This document shows, piece after piece, positions 43,946 through 53,607 of a stretch of 64,000 nucleotides of DNA. The position numbers were made by a program, and so were the translations under genes. Origin of the DNA: Laceyella sediminis. GTDB lineage: Bacteria; Bacillota; Bacilli; Thermoactinomycetales; Thermoactinomycetaceae. Under the pieces are notes generated by a model. It had not been told where the DNA came from. It made no database searches and was given only the letters and a program-made list of their open reading frames with translations. Position 1 is the first letter of the stretch, and every line of letters begins with the position of its first letter. Location of the stretch: NCBI RefSeq assembly GCF_003003125.1, contig NZ_PVTZ01000015.1:19772-83771 (forward strand). The letters are read 5' to 3'.

Positions 43946-45226
43946 ATGGCAAGAGATCCGCTGACACGCGAATGGGCGGAGAAAATGGATCAGACAGACG
44001 AGCTGTCCAGCTTTCGCAAAGAATTTTATATCCAAGAAGGCACCATTTATCTGAACGGCAACTCGTTGGGACTGTTGTCCAAACGGGCGGAAGCTTCCTT
44101 GCATGCCCAGTTGGAGTCATGGCAACGCTACGGCATCGACGGTTGGACGCAGGGAAAACGACCGTGGTTTTTCCTTGCCGAATCGTTGCGAGGCAGCTTG
44201 GCTCCCCTCGTCGGCGCCAAAGAGCATGAAGTGATTGTAACCGGATCGACGACAGTGAACATTCACCAATTGCTTGCGACATTCTTCCGCCCACAAGGTC
44301 AACGTACCAAAATTGTGGCCGATGCCCTCACGTTCCCTTCGGACATTTATGCACTACAAAGCCAACTACGGCTGTTCGGGTTGGACCCTGAGACGCATCT
44401 GATTCAAGTCCAAAGCAGGGATGGCCGCCTGCTGGATGAAGAGGAGATTATTCGCCAGTTGACAGATGAGGTGGCGCTGGTCTTATTGCCCACAGTTTTA
44501 TATGGGAGTGGCCAGCGCTTGGACATCGAGCGGGTGACGAAAGCGGCGCATGAGCGGGGAATCGTGATCGGGTGGGATGCCTGCCATTCCATCGGAGCCA
44601 TGCCGCATGAGTTTCACCGCTGGGGTGTCGACTTCGCAGTCTGGTGTTCGTATAAATACTTAAACAGCGGTCCCGGCAGCGTGGGTGGGTTGTTTGTCCA
44701 TGAGAAACATTTGCCGGCATTGCCGGGCTTGGCGGGTTGGTTCGGTTCAGACAAAGAGCGCCAATTTGACATGGAGCACACCTTTAACCCGGCAGGGGAT
44801 GCGGGGGCGTTTCAAATCGGCACTCCCCATATCCTGAGCATGGCGCCCATAGCGGGATCGCTCGAATTGTTTGCTGAGGCAGGCATCGATCGGATTCGGG
44901 CTAAGTCGCTCCGCCTCACCAACTACTTGATGGCGTTGGTAGATGGGTGGCTTGCGGGGATGGGGTTTGAGATTGCCAACCCCCGAGAGGATGAGCGGCG
45001 GGGAGGCCATGTTGCATTGGTGCATCCTGATGCCGTCCGGATTTGCAAAGCGTTGAAAGAGGAGGGGGTAATCCCCGATTTTCGCGCGCCTGATATGATC
45101 CGCTTGGCGCCGACGGCCCTGTACACCTCTTTTGTGGAAGTGTGGGAAGCGGTCAATCGGTTGAAGCGGATCATGACAGACAAAACATACGAACAATTTC
45201 CCAACAAGCGAGGAGTCGTGGCATAA
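43946..45226 (+). CDS. kynU: Kynureninase
   Basis: A 426-residue PLP enzyme of the aminotransferase V fold: [10 protein letters not shown] at the start, [10 protein letters not shown], the WDACHSIGA segment with the PLP-binding Asp, and [11 protein letters not shown] with the Schiff-base Lys. It cleaves kynurenine to anthranilate and alanine. It begins 17 bases after kynA, and its stop TAA directly precedes the kynB ATG. GGGGTGAT is the ribosome site. Confidence 0.94.
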   Translation: MARDPLTREWAEKMDQTDELSSFRKEFYIQEGTIYLNGNSLGLLSKRAEASLHAQLESWQRYGIDGWTQGKRPWFFLAESLRGSLAPLVGAKEHEVIVTGSTTVNIHQLLATFFRPQGQRTKIVADALTFPSDIYALQSQLRLFGLDPETHLIQVQSRDGRLLDEEEIIRQLTDEVALVLLPTVLYGSGQRLDIERVTKAAHERGIVIGWDACHSIGAMPHEFHRWGVDFAVWCSYKYLNSGPGSVGGLFVHEKHLPALPGLAGWFGSDKERQFDMEHTFNPAGDAGAFQIGTPHILSMAPIAGSLELFAEAGIDRIRAKSLRLTNYLMALVDGWLAGMGFEIANPREDERRGGHVALVHPDAVRICKALKEEGVIPDFRAPDMIRLAPTALYTSFVEVWEAVNRLKRIMTDKTYEQFPNKRGVVA

Positions 45227-45847
45227 ATGGATTGGTATGATATTTCTGCGCCCCTTGTCAATGGCATGCCGGTGTGGCCGGGGGATACCCCCTATCAGTT
45301 TGGCTTGCAATGGACCAAAGATGAAAGCGGATCGGTCAATGTCGGAAGGTTGACACTCAGTACCCATACCGGCACGCACATCGATGCACCTTATCATTTT
45401 GATGAAGCAGGGAAAAAAACGCATCAACTCGATTTGTCCGTTTATATGGGGCCAGCGCGCGTCATCTATCTACCGGATTGCGCCCGCATCGGCAAAGCGG
45501 AGTTGTCCGCCCATGACTTGCGGGGAGTGGAGCGTCTGCTCATCCGCACGGACGCTTGGCAGGTGAAGGAGACGTTTCCCCATATGATTCCTCATGTGAG
45601 CCCCGACGCGGTGCTTTGCTTGAAAGAATGGGGCGTGCGGTTGCTGGGGGTGGACGTTCCTTCGGTCGATCCGATTGATAGCAAGGAGTTGGAGGCGCAT
45701 CATGCGCTAAATCAGCAAGGCATTCACATATTGGAAGGAATCGTTCTCAGCCACGTCCCTGAAGGGGATTACGAACTCATCGCCTTGCCCTTGCCGATTG
45801 TGGACGGGGACGCCAGTCCAGTGCGGGCCGTGCTCCGGGTGAAGTGA
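45227..45847 (+). CDS. kynB: Kynurenine formamidase
   Basis: A 206-residue cyclase-family metal hydrolase with the zinc motif HTGTHIDAPYHF and the C-terminal GIHILEGIVLSHVPEGDYELIALPLPI segment. It deformylates N-formylkynurenine, the step between KynA and KynU. The three genes thus turn tryptophan into anthranilate and alanine. GAGGAG lies inside the end of kynU, so translation is coupled. Confidence 0.94.
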   Translation: MDWYDISAPLVNGMPVWPGDTPYQFGLQWTKDESGSVNVGRLTLSTHTGTHIDAPYHFDEAGKKTHQLDLSVYMGPARVIYLPDCARIGKAELSAHDLRGVERLLIRTDAWQVKETFPHMIPHVSPDAVLCLKEWGVRLLGVDVPSVDPIDSKELEAHHALNQQGIHILEGIVLSHVPEGDYELIALPLPIVDGDASPVRAVLRVK

Positions 45848-45863
45848 ATCATGGCTCATAAAT

Positions 45864-45904
45864 AAACAGACATCCCCCTCACCTATAGGGGGGATGTCTG
45901 TTTG
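45864..45904. terminator. Terminator of the kyn operon
   Basis: AAACAGACATCCCCC pairs with GGGGGATGTCTGTTT. A and T runs on either side suit the convergent gene at 45914 too. Confidence 0.92.
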
Positions 45905-45913
45905 TGTGGTGGC

Positions 45914-46903
45914 CTATGCGCGAAACCGTTCATTGGTTAGCGTGATTTTGCCCAACGCTTGTCCGCTAGCCAAGCGCTGGTGCGCCTGAGAGACATCGCG
46001 GAATGTGTAGGAAGTGCCATCGAGCAGAGGTTTCACCCGCCCTTGTTCCACCAAGGGGACGAGCTCGCGCAACACTTGTCCGTGCCGCTCCAATCCCTTT
46101 CCGGAGAGGAGGGGCAACATCAGAAAAATGACATGCAACGTAAGGCCCTTGTTATGAAGCGGGGTCAAGTCATGCGTCGATCGCGCGGCGATGGCTGCCA
46201 CGGAACCGCCCGTTTTCACCGCGGCAAAGGAACGATCGAGATTGTCCCCGCCCACCGTGTCGAAAACCAAGTCAAAGCCGGCGCCGTCTGTGTATTTGTT
46301 GACATATTCGTCTACCGTTTCCTCGCGATAGTTGATGACTGCGTCAGCACCCAGTTCCTTGGCGATTTGGGCTTTCTCGGGAGTGGAGACAGTGGTGTGC
46401 ACCACGGCTCCCGCCGCTTTGGCCAATTGCACGGCGACGTGGCCGACTCCACCCGTTCCGCCATGAACCAGGATGCGTTGGCCCGCTTGCAAGTTTAATC
46501 GGTCAAACAAAGCTTCCCATGCCGTGAGCGTCACCAAGGGCAAGGCGGCCGCTTCTTCAAATGAGAGGGAAGGCGGTTTTTTGGCGACGGAAGCGGCTGG
46601 GACGAGGAGATAGTCCGCCAGCGCTCCGTTTCGGGTACAGGCGTAGACTTCATCACCTACTTGCAGATGGGTGACGCCCTGCCCCACTTCTTCCACCACT
46701 CCTGCGACATCCCCATGCAGGATCGCGGGGAACGGCGGAGCCAGATGGGGCACTGCGCCCGCTCGGATTTTGGTGTCGATAGGGTTAACGCTGGTGGCGG
46801 CGACGCGAATCAGAACGGAATTCGGCGTGACAGTGGGCCGCGCCTGCGTCATTTCTTCAAAAACGTCCGGCCCACCAAAGCGTTGGATGACCATTGCGCG
46901 CAA
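45914..46903 (-). CDS. Quinone-oxidoreductase-like MDR enzyme
   Basis: A 329-residue zinc-free medium-chain dehydrogenase. VIQRFGGPDVFEEM at the N-terminus, SVNPIDTKIRAG, ILHGDVAGVV and the NADPH motif VHGGTGGVGHVAVQLAK are typical of QOR/zeta-crystallin-like enzymes. It reduces quinones or enones with NADPH; substrate unknown. The TTG at 46903, 7 bases after GGAGGAGGG, is the best start; the longer frame from 46963 is not needed. Confidence 0.9.
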   Translation of the reverse strand: MRAMVIQRFGGPDVFEEMTQARPTVTPNSVLIRVAATSVNPIDTKIRAGAVPHLAPPFPAILHGDVAGVVEEVGQGVTHLQVGDEVYACTRNGALADYLLVPAASVAKKPPSLSFEEAAALPLVTLTAWEALFDRLNLQAGQRILVHGGTGGVGHVAVQLAKAAGAVVHTTVSTPEKAQIAKELGADAVINYREETVDEYVNKYTDGAGFDLVFDTVGGDNLDRSFAAVKTGGSVAAIAARSTHDLTPLHNKGLTLHVIFLMLPLLSGKGLERHGQVLRELVPLVEQGRVKPLLDGTSYTFRDVSQAHQRLASGQALGKITLTNERFRA

Positions 46904-47003
46904 AGAAGATCCCTCCTCCGTTTTTTTCAATATAGCACATATTTCGCCTCCAGCCTCATTCAATATGGTTTCATAGGTTGTTTACCACTTTCACTTGCAC
47001 TAG

Positions 47004-47060
47004 GGCGTGTCTGATGAATAGGCCAGCGGTTCCAAAACCATTTTTCCGCCGCTTCTTCCC
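47004..47060. mobile_element. MITE-like element, internally deleted copy
   Basis: GGCGTGTCTGATGAATAGGC and the following CAGCGG(T)TCCAAAACCATTT are almost identical to the left half of the element at 50597. The sequence then jumps to TTTTTCCGCCGCTTCTTCCC, identical to its right part, but the right terminal repeat is gone. CTAG (47000-47003) precedes it, as in the intact copy. It abuts the carboxypeptidase T terminator. Confidence 0.75.
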
Positions 47061-47062
47061 CA

Positions 47063-47098
47063 CAAAAAATGCGCCGAACTCCATTAGGAGCCCGGCGT
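47063..47098 (-). terminator. Terminator of the carboxypeptidase T gene
   Basis: On the minus strand, CGCCGGGCTCC pairs with GGAGTTCGGCG around TAAT, followed by CATTTTTT. Confidence 0.85.
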
Positions 47099-47112
47099 TG
47101 ACCGTCGGAAGG

Positions 47113-48387
47113 TCATTTGGTGCTACAGGATTTACCGATGACACTGTACGGGCAGTCTGCCTTTTCAGCGACATACAAGACCGCCTCTTTGTTGCGGCTG
47201 GTTTCCCGCCCGATCACTTCATCTGGCGGGTAGAAGCCAGGATTGTAACTAGTTGGGTACATTTCAAAGGTGAAGGCGAAGATTTTGTGCTGTCCATAGG
47301 CCCAGTCGGTCATATCCCCATCGGTGATGTAGAGATCACTCGCTTGTTGTGGGGTGTATCCGTTGGTGCGGGCCATCGTGTTGGCCATGGTTTTGAATAC
47401 ATTGAAGTCGTCTTGCGTCATGTCGCTCGGGACATCGGTATAGGTGTAGCCGTAGGGATACAAAATCAATTCGCTGTAGGTGTGGAATGTAATCAGTGTT
47501 TTGATCTGTTGCTTGCCACCGACGACGCGGCTGTTGATGAAGTCACGCATGGCGGCGGTTTCCGGTGCGGAGAAGGCTGAGCGCCCGCGATAGGTTTCAC
47601 TGGAAGGGCTACCGCTAGAGCCGCCGCAGCAGCCCCATTTGTAACCATAGTTGCGGTTGAGGTCGGTGCCTACATAGCTGGACCCGGAGTTGGGTTGACG
47701 GTTCTTGCGCCAAGATTTGTAACTGCCACTGGAGATGTCGTATTCTCCACCGTCGGGATTGATGTTAAACACAATATAAATCTCGCGGTTGTTCACCAGA
47801 TTGGTGATGCGAGAATCAAGGTTGTAGTTTTGCGTGAACAAATCGAGGGTGTAAAGTGCCATTTCGACGGTGAGGTGTTCACGGGCATGATGGAGGGCAG
47901 TGTACAGCACTTCTGGCTCGTCTTCGTCTGTGCCGACATTGTCGCTGATTTTCACAGCCCACAGTTCGCGCCCTTCATAAGATTTGCCGATGCTAAACTT
48001 TTTGACGATGTTTGGGTAATTGGAAGCGGCGGTGTTGATCTTATTGACCATTTCGTTGTAGTTATGGTAACCGGAGTCGTAAGAGGGAAAGTCTTGCGTG
48101 GTCACTGAGGTGTCCACAGAAGTGATGAATCCTTTTTGCTTGATCTGCTTGGCTTCGGCGGGTGTGGCCAGCACTTTGACGTAATCTTTGCCCACTTCTT
48201 CAATCGCCGCACCGGTTGAGGCGATCGCTGAACGCTGTTCTTTGGTGCTGACGCCGTCGATTTTATAGAGCTTGATGCCCAAATCGAAAATGGAAGGGTT
48301 TTCGATATTCTGGCTGAAACCGAGCGCGGGCACGCATGCGACGATCAACACAAGCACCAATGACAACGAAAGCCATTTTTTTCTCAT
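47113..48387 (-). CDS. cpt: Carboxypeptidase T precursor (M14)
   Basis: A 424-residue secreted zinc carboxypeptidase. A signal peptide ([22 protein letters not shown]) is followed by a propeptide to about residue 98 and a mature enzyme starting [15 protein letters not shown]. Zinc ligands lie in HHAREH and a later His; the catalytic Glu is in FAFTFEMYP. From memory the mature part is nearly identical to T. vulgaris carboxypeptidase T, which removes hydrophobic and basic C-terminal residues. AGGAGG precedes the ATG at 48387. Confidence 0.97.
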   Translation of the reverse strand: MRKKWLSLSLVLVLIVACVPALGFSQNIENPSIFDLGIKLYKIDGVSTKEQRSAIASTGAAIEEVGKDYVKVLATPAEAKQIKQKGFITSVDTSVTTQDFPSYDSGYHNYNEMVNKINTAASNYPNIVKKFSIGKSYEGRELWAVKISDNVGTDEDEPEVLYTALHHAREHLTVEMALYTLDLFTQNYNLDSRITNLVNNREIYIVFNINPDGGEYDISSGSYKSWRKNRQPNSGSSYVGTDLNRNYGYKWGCCGGSSGSPSSETYRGRSAFSAPETAAMRDFINSRVVGGKQQIKTLITFHTYSELILYPYGYTYTDVPSDMTQDDFNVFKTMANTMARTNGYTPQQASDLYITDGDMTDWAYGQHKIFAFTFEMYPTSYNPGFYPPDEVIGRETSRNKEAVLYVAEKADCPYSVIGKSCSTK

Positions 48388-48640
48388 GTTGATTCCTCCT
48401 GAAGTAATAAAGTGATGAACAAAAAGTTGAAAATTCACTCCTTTCCGGCGGGGAGTTGGTCGAATGGTTGTCATTACTGGAATGGATGAATTGCGTGTTA
48501 AGGGGGATTTATTTGTGATGTATTATTCTGAATATAAAATGAATTTCTATGTTATTTCTAAATAATCCTTCTTTAGAGTAAAAAATTATCCTTTTAATTA
48601 AGAGGTAAAACAGTTTGCAAATTGCTTCCTAAACGCAGAT
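48388..48640. other. AT-rich region upstream of cpt
   Basis: No gene. The stretch holds the cpt ribosome site and presumably its promoter; I could not single out a clear -35/-10 pair. Confidence 0.4.
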
Positions 48641-48700
48641 AAGGCAGGTACGGCTTGCGTCCTATCCGTCCAATCGGAAAGGTCAAGCGGTACCTGCCTT
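48641..48700. terminator. Long hairpin downstream of mgtE
   Basis: AAGGCAGGTACGGCTTG (48641-48657) pairs with CAAGCGGTACCTGCCTT (48684-48700), with one bulge. A smaller hairpin is nested inside. No T-run follows on the minus strand. Confidence 0.6.
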
Positions 48701-48750
48701 ACTCTTCTGCTCAGTACTCAAAGGTTCATCAACCTCAATTCGTTTAAGTT

Positions 48751-50100
48751 TCATATGTTGAGAATCACTTTGGCAATGCTGAGATAAATAATCAAGCCAG
48801 TGCCATCAACCAACGTGGTGATCAGCGGTCCCGAGACGACAGCCGGGTCAATTTTGAGCCGGTGGAGAACCAAGGGCAAAATCGCGGAAACGATGGAAGA
48901 CCATAAGACGATAAACAGTGCGGACAATGCCACCACATAGCCAATCGACGTTTCCACACCCATCATCGCGGCACGGATGAGGCCGATCACGCCGAGGGAA
49001 AGCCCCAAAAACAGGCCGGTCAACATCTCCTTACGCATCACCCGAAAAAGGTCGCCAAATTTGACTTCGCCGATGCCAAGAGCTCGAACCAGAGTGCTCA
49101 CGATCTGAGAACCGGTGTTGCCGCCGGTGCCGATCAGCAATGGAATGAAAAACGAAAGGGCGACGACTTGATCCAATGTGCTTTGGTAACTCTCCAACAC
49201 AGTCGCGGTATAAGCACCTCCGACAAACAGGATCATCAGCCAGACGATTCGTTTCTTGTACAAGCTGAAAATGGACGTTTTGAAATAGGGTTCATCCAAA
49301 GGTTGGCTACCGCCCAGCTTGTGGATGTCTTCGGTGGCTTCTTCATGAATGACATCTACCACGTCATCGTAAGTGATGATACCGATCAATCTCCGTTGGT
49401 GGTCAACGACAGGTAGGGCATAGAAGTTATAGCGTGACAAGATTTGGGCTACTTCTTCTTGCTCCATCTCGGCCGGCACGGAAATAAACTCCGTGGTGGC
49501 GATGTCGATGAGGTGCGTCTGTGGTGGGGCAAGGATGATTTCTTTTAAGGAGACGATGCCCATCAATTCCCCGCGTGTGCCAGTGACATAGATGTAAGAG
49601 ACGATCTCCGCTTCGTGTCCGACTTTGCGGATATGGTTGATCGTGTGTTCTCCAGTCCAATAAGCACGGGCTGAAATGTAGTCGACCGTCATCAAGCTTC
49701 CGGCGGTGTACTCGGGGTAGCTCATCAAGTTGTTGATCTGTTCCCGATAATCGGCGGGAAGCAGGCGGAGCATTTTTTCCGCTTGCAACGGATGCACCGC
49801 AAGCAACATGTCTACTACCGTGTCACTGGACATCTGTTTCAACAGCGGCGAGGCGATGTCATCGGACAAGCGGTTCAAGAGGCTGTATTGCAATTCCGGC
49901 TCCAAGTATTCAATGGCTTCTGCGGCGTCCGTTAAGGGCAAGTGGGTAATCAATTCCAAGCGGTCCGCTTCATCCAACTCCCGCAACACTTCCGCAAGGT
50001 CGAAAGGTTGGAGCTGATCCAATAGATCGAGCAAGCGCTCCGTGTCTAGCGGGCTTTTGAGCGTTAGTTCAATTTCGCTTTTCAGCAGGGCATTGTTCAT
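48751..50100 (-). CDS. mgtE: Magnesium transporter MgtE
   Basis: A 449-residue MgtE channel: N domain (about residues 1-130, helical repeats with LLDLLDQLQPFDLAEVLREL), two CBS domains (roughly 135-255, with ISAR... and FYALPVVDHQRRLIGIITYDDV), a plug helix, and five membrane helices with the pore segment IGTGGNTGSQ. It lets Mg2+ in and closes when cytoplasmic Mg2+ is high. The start is the ATG at 50100 after GGGGGG. An M-box riboswitch and terminator precede it. Confidence 0.95.
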   Translation of the reverse strand: MNNALLKSEIELTLKSPLDTERLLDLLDQLQPFDLAEVLRELDEADRLELITHLPLTDAAEAIEYLEPELQYSLLNRLSDDIASPLLKQMSSDTVVDMLLAVHPLQAEKMLRLLPADYREQINNLMSYPEYTAGSLMTVDYISARAYWTGEHTINHIRKVGHEAEIVSYIYVTGTRGELMGIVSLKEIILAPPQTHLIDIATTEFISVPAEMEQEEVAQILSRYNFYALPVVDHQRRLIGIITYDDVVDVIHEEATEDIHKLGGSQPLDEPYFKTSIFSLYKKRIVWLMILFVGGAYTATVLESYQSTLDQVVALSFFIPLLIGTGGNTGSQIVSTLVRALGIGEVKFGDLFRVMRKEMLTGLFLGLSLGVIGLIRAAMMGVETSIGYVVALSALFIVLWSSIVSAILPLVLHRLKIDPAVVSGPLITTLVDGTGLIIYLSIAKVILNI

Positions 50101-50124
50101 GCAGTCCCCCCCTTTTTCAAACAA

Positions 50125-50156
50125 TAAAAAAACCCACTCCATTAGGAAGAGGGGTG
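50125..50156 (-). terminator. Riboswitch-controlled terminator before mgtE
   Basis: On the minus strand, CACCCCTC pairs with GAGTGGGT (one mismatch) and seven T follow. It lies between the M-box and the mgtE start, the expected place for the expression platform. Confidence 0.75.
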
Positions 50157-50207
50157 CAAGGCAAATAAGCCCATGGCAAAAATGAGCTTCGCTTTGCTTA
50201 TCTCCCT

Positions 50208-50356
50208 CATTGAGCTTTGGCACTGAACGGCATAGGCTAAGCCAGCTACGTTAGAAAAGACCTTCGTTCCGATCTTTCCTGCTGACCCATTGGTGTCTCT
50301 CGACATTTTTGGGCAGTAGCGTCTCTCCGATCAGGAGCCTCACCTAATAGAGATAA
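50208..50356 (-). ncRNA. M-box (ykoK) magnesium riboswitch
   Basis: Read on the minus strand, the conserved M-box blocks occur in order: TTAGGTGAGGCTCCT, GACGCTACTGCCCAAAAATGTC, CACCAATGGGTCAGCAG, GTAGCTGG, and TAGCCTATGCCGTTCAGTGC. This class folds around Mg2+ and ends transcription of Mg2+ uptake genes when Mg2+ is plentiful. It lies directly upstream of mgtE. Confidence 0.95.
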
Positions 50357-50592
50357 GAAAAAAAGATGTAGTTATTCAACGTAGTCAGTATAACTTCCGC
50401 GAAATCAAATTGTCAATTTATTTTATGACGACGGAGGCAAATGTGTCCGTCGCGGATATGCGAGAGAAAGGGCGGTCGCTTGAATTTTAATAGAAAATTC
50501 TGTATAATTATATTGAACGACCGTACACCCCTCATCGTAGCACTTCCGGTTTTCCACCCACCTCCCTCTTTCCATCACATCGTCGGTTTACT
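50357..50592. other. Intergenic region upstream of the M-box
   Basis: This should hold the mgtE promoter on the minus strand. On the plus strand the only feature is an AT-rich AATTCTGTATAATTATATTG block (50496-50515). No gene seen. Confidence 0.35.
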
Positions 50593-50596
50593 CTAG

Positions 50597-50725
50597 AGCG
50601 TGTCTGATGAATAGGCCAGCGGCTCCAAAACCATTTTCTCATTCGCTTCACTTGTGCATCGGCTCTCCTCGAGAAAAGGTTTTTCCGCCGCTTCTTCCCT
50701 ATCAACTTGATTCAGCAGACACGCC
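50597..50725. mobile_element. MITE-like element, intact 129-base copy
   Basis: The ends are inverted repeats: AGCGTGTCTGATGAAT at the left and, read from the right, GGCGTGTCTGCTGAAT (two differences). CTAG flanks both sides (50593-50596 and 50726-50729), a 4-base target duplication of the type made by IS5-group elements (YTAR). The inner arms can also pair, so the whole element can fold. No coding capacity. Two other copies are at 39911 and 47004. Confidence 0.8.
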
Positions 50726-50915
50726 CTAGCACAAGTGCATATACCAATCCTCACACCATTGCATTTAATAGATAAAAGCAAAGATATAAACATATAGGGG
50801 AGGGTGCGCCGCCTTTAGATTCGTATTTTGCAATTGATGGGATGAACGGACATTGCCGACGTCTTGGATCGTAAGGCGGCTAAGACGATGATTGTTGGAA
50901 AGGGGATGAGCGTTG

Positions 50916-52331
50916 ATGCAGGATAGAAAAGCATTGGAGCGGTCGATTGCTGAGATTACGGAGATCGCCAAAGGGTTTGGCTTGGACTTTTATCCCATGC
51001 GATATGAAATCTGTCCGGCAGACATTATCTATACATTTGGCGCGTATGGCATGCCGACCAGGTTTTCCCACTGGAGCTTCGGGAAAGCATTTCACAAGAT
51101 GAAACTGCAATACGATTTAAACCTGAGTAAAATCTATGAGTTGGTGATTAACTCCAATCCGTGTTACGCGTTTTTGCTCAAAGGAAACAGCTTAGTTCAA
51201 AACAAGCTGATTGTGGCGCATGTACTGGCTCACTGCGACTTCTTTAAAAACAATTGCCGCTTTTCAAATACCTCGCGAGACATGGTGGAAAGCATGGCAG
51301 CGAGCGCGGAGCGGATTCGGTTTTATGAATTGAAATACGGCAAAGACGTGGTGGAAGATTTCTTGGATCATGTCTTAGCCATCCAAGAACACATCAATCC
51401 CAGCCTGCTCGATGCCAGACGGGGCCACCGGCGGTCGGAGCGAAAAACGGAGGCGGAGCCGAAACGTAAACCGCCCTCCCTGTATGAAGACTTGTGGAAG
51501 CTGGATCGCGACGTCCAACAGGAAACGCGTCCTCTCCCCCGCAAAAAGCGTTTTCCAGAGGAGCCGGAGAAGGATTTGCTGTTGTTCCTAATGCATCACA
51601 GTCGCATTTTGGAAGATTGGCAACAAGACATCATGACGATGCTACGGGAGGAGATGCTGTATTTTTGGCCACAGCTGGAGACCAAGATCATGAACGAGGG
51701 CTGGGCTTCATATTGGCACATCCGCATCATGCGGGAATTGGACTTGGATGAGGCGGAAACGATTGAATTCGCCAAGTTGAACGCTTCCGTCCTGATGCCG
51801 TCCAAAACGTCGATCAACCCGTATTACCTTGGTTTGAAAATGTTTGAGGACATCGAGAAGCGCTACAACCATCCGACGGAGGAAGAACAGCGGGAATTAG
51901 GCAGGGTGCCCGGCCAAGGGCGGGAAAAGCTGTTCGAAGTGCGGGAATTGGAGTCGGATATCTCCTTTTTGCGCAATTATTTGACCAAGGAACTGGTTGA
52001 AGAATTGGATCTATACGTGTATCAGCGGCAAGGAAACGAATGGACGATCACGGATAAAAACTGGGAGCATGTGCGGGATGAGTTGGTAATGAGCCGGATC
52101 AACGGGGGGCATCCGGTGATAGTGGTTCAGGATGGTGACTACCTTCAAAACGGGGAGTTGTATCTGGTGCACCGGTATGAAGGGGTTGAATTGGATTTGA
52201 AGTATCTCGAGAACACCTTGCCGCATGTTTATGCGTGCTGGGGGCGTTCCGTTCATTTGGAAACAGTGGTTGAAGGGCGAAAAGTGGTCTTTTGCTACAA
52301 TGGAAAAAAATGCACGCGCAGGTTTGTGTGA
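50916..52331 (+). CDS. spoVR: SpoVR family sporulation protein
   Basis: A 471-residue SpoVR-like protein. [36 protein letters not shown] at the start, [13 protein letters not shown] and [13 protein letters not shown] (a His-containing conserved segment) are diagnostic. In B. subtilis SpoVR is made in the mother cell under sigma-E and is needed for a normal cortex. The family is also found outside spore-formers, next to yeaH/yhbH-type genes, which are not seen here. The ATG at 50916 follows AAAGGGGATGAG. Confidence 0.93.
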   Translation: MQDRKALERSIAEITEIAKGFGLDFYPMRYEICPADIIYTFGAYGMPTRFSHWSFGKAFHKMKLQYDLNLSKIYELVINSNPCYAFLLKGNSLVQNKLIVAHVLAHCDFFKNNCRFSNTSRDMVESMAASAERIRFYELKYGKDVVEDFLDHVLAIQEHINPSLLDARRGHRRSERKTEAEPKRKPPSLYEDLWKLDRDVQQETRPLPRKKRFPEEPEKDLLLFLMHHSRILEDWQQDIMTMLREEMLYFWPQLETKIMNEGWASYWHIRIMRELDLDEAETIEFAKLNASVLMPSKTSINPYYLGLKMFEDIEKRYNHPTEEEQRELGRVPGQGREKLFEVRELESDISFLRNYLTKELVEELDLYVYQRQGNEWTITDKNWEHVRDELVMSRINGGHPVIVVQDGDYLQNGELYLVHRYEGVELDLKYLENTLPHVYACWGRSVHLETVVEGRKVVFCYNGKKCTRRFV

Positions 52332-52367
52332 CAAGTGGGGCACCGGTGTAAAAGCCAAGCGTGATCA

Positions 52368-52397
52368 AGCTCTGGAGGGAATCTCCAGGGCTTTTTC
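52368..52397 (+). terminator. Terminator of spoVR
   Basis: AGCTCTGGAG pairs with CTCCAGGGCT, followed by TTTTC. Confidence 0.85.
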
Positions 52398-52515
52398 TTT
52401 TGCTTGTGGTTTTGAAAAGGAAATCATTGCATAATCCTAAATTTGTCTTTTGTGTTAACATGAGATCGTTCGCGGGTAACAGCCTGTCCAATTTAAATAT
52501 GACAAGGGGGATTCG

Positions 52516-53556
52516 ATGTTAACCAAAAAACATCTTACCAAAGTCACAGGCACACTTGCGGTAACGACCATGCTTTCGGTTGCGGTTCCGTTTAGTGCGT
52601 CTAATGTCGTCACAGAAACGGGAGAAAAAGGTTTTTGGCAAAATGTTTTAGTGAATATTGGCATTCAAAAAGCAAATGCCGCGAGCAACGAAACTCAGAA
52701 TGTTCAAACTTTTGGTGGCAAAATTATCCAGACTGGTCAAAAATATTTGGGCACTCCATATAAGTACGGGGCGCGTTCCGGTGACACCCGGTATTTTGAC
52801 TGCTCTTCTTTTGTGCAACATGTGTTCAAACAAAACGGCGTCTCTTTGCCACGTTCATCCCGTCAGCAGGCAACGGTCGGCAAGAGTGTAGCTAAGTCCC
52901 AACTGCAAAAAGGGGATCTCCTCTTCTTTAAACTCCGTTCTTCTGGCGGAAAAATCGCCCATGTGGGTATTTACGCAGGTAACAACAAAGTGTTGCACAC
53001 CTACGGTAAGGGTGGCGTGCGCTTTGATTCATTGTCCACTCCATGGTTGGAATGGGGTTTTGTTTCAGCGAAGCGTGTCGTACCAGCTGGCGTGGATCAT
53101 ACCAATGCGGGCAACCAATCCACGGACAAGCCCGGAACAAATCTAGAACAATCAAATGAAGATGCACAACGACTCGCACTCGCAGACAAAATCATTCAAA
53201 CAGGGCATAAGTATTTGGGCACACCATACGAATTTGGTGCCAAAGCGGGACAAACCGCCACGTTTGATTGTTCTTCTTTTGTTCAATATGTGTACAAGCA
53301 GCACGGTATTTCCTTGCCACGTTCTTCCCGCCAACAGGCGACAGTCGGTCAAACGGTATCCAAATCCCAATTACAAAAAGGGGATCTGGTCTTCTTCACC
53401 CGTAAAGATACTGCGCCCAATGTGGGTCATGTAGCCATCTATGTCGGGGATGGCAAGATTCTCCACACCTACGGTAAAGGCGGCGTGCGCTACGACAGCC
53501 TGTCTACGGATTGGTTGGCAAAATCGTATGTTACCGCCAAACGCGTAATCAAATAA
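52516..53556 (+). CDS. Secreted protein with two NlpC/P60 domains
   Basis: A 346-residue exported peptidase. A signal sequence (residues 1-~30, or to KANAA at 52-56) precedes two NlpC/P60 domains. The catalytic Cys and His are C96 and H149 in the first and C252 and H305 in the second, each followed by a conserved third His (161, 317). Such enzymes cut D-Glu-gamma-diamino acid bonds in wall peptides. The two domains are very similar, so this is a recent tandem duplication. There is no wall-binding repeat. CAAGGGGG precedes the ATG. Confidence 0.92.
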   Translation: MLTKKHLTKVTGTLAVTTMLSVAVPFSASNVVTETGEKGFWQNVLVNIGIQKANAASNETQNVQTFGGKIIQTGQKYLGTPYKYGARSGDTRYFDCSSFVQHVFKQNGVSLPRSSRQQATVGKSVAKSQLQKGDLLFFKLRSSGGKIAHVGIYAGNNKVLHTYGKGGVRFDSLSTPWLEWGFVSAKRVVPAGVDHTNAGNQSTDKPGTNLEQSNEDAQRLALADKIIQTGHKYLGTPYEFGAKAGQTATFDCSSFVQYVYKQHGISLPRSSRQQATVGQTVSKSQLQKGDLVFFTRKDTAPNVGHVAIYVGDGKILHTYGKGGVRYDSLSTDWLAKSYVTAKRVIK

Positions 53557-53571
53557 ATCGGATAGCCAAAC

Positions 53572-53607
53572 AGCCCTTTGCCATTTTACGGCAAAGGGCT
53601 GTTTTTT
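53572..53607. terminator. Terminator of the NlpC/P60 gene
   Basis: AGCCCTTTGCC pairs perfectly with GGCAAAGGGCT, followed by GTTTTTT. The convergent acetyltransferase gene ends inside it. Confidence 0.93.

Noticed and set aside
44747..45427. 226-codon minus-strand frame opposite kynU and kynB
   Set aside because: It lies entirely antisense to two well-supported enzymes, has no family signature and reflects codon bias of the real genes.
52700..53540. Repeated DNA suggesting an array
   Set aside because: The repeats are the two NlpC/P60 domains of one gene, not a CRISPR array; no regular spacers exist anywhere in the window.
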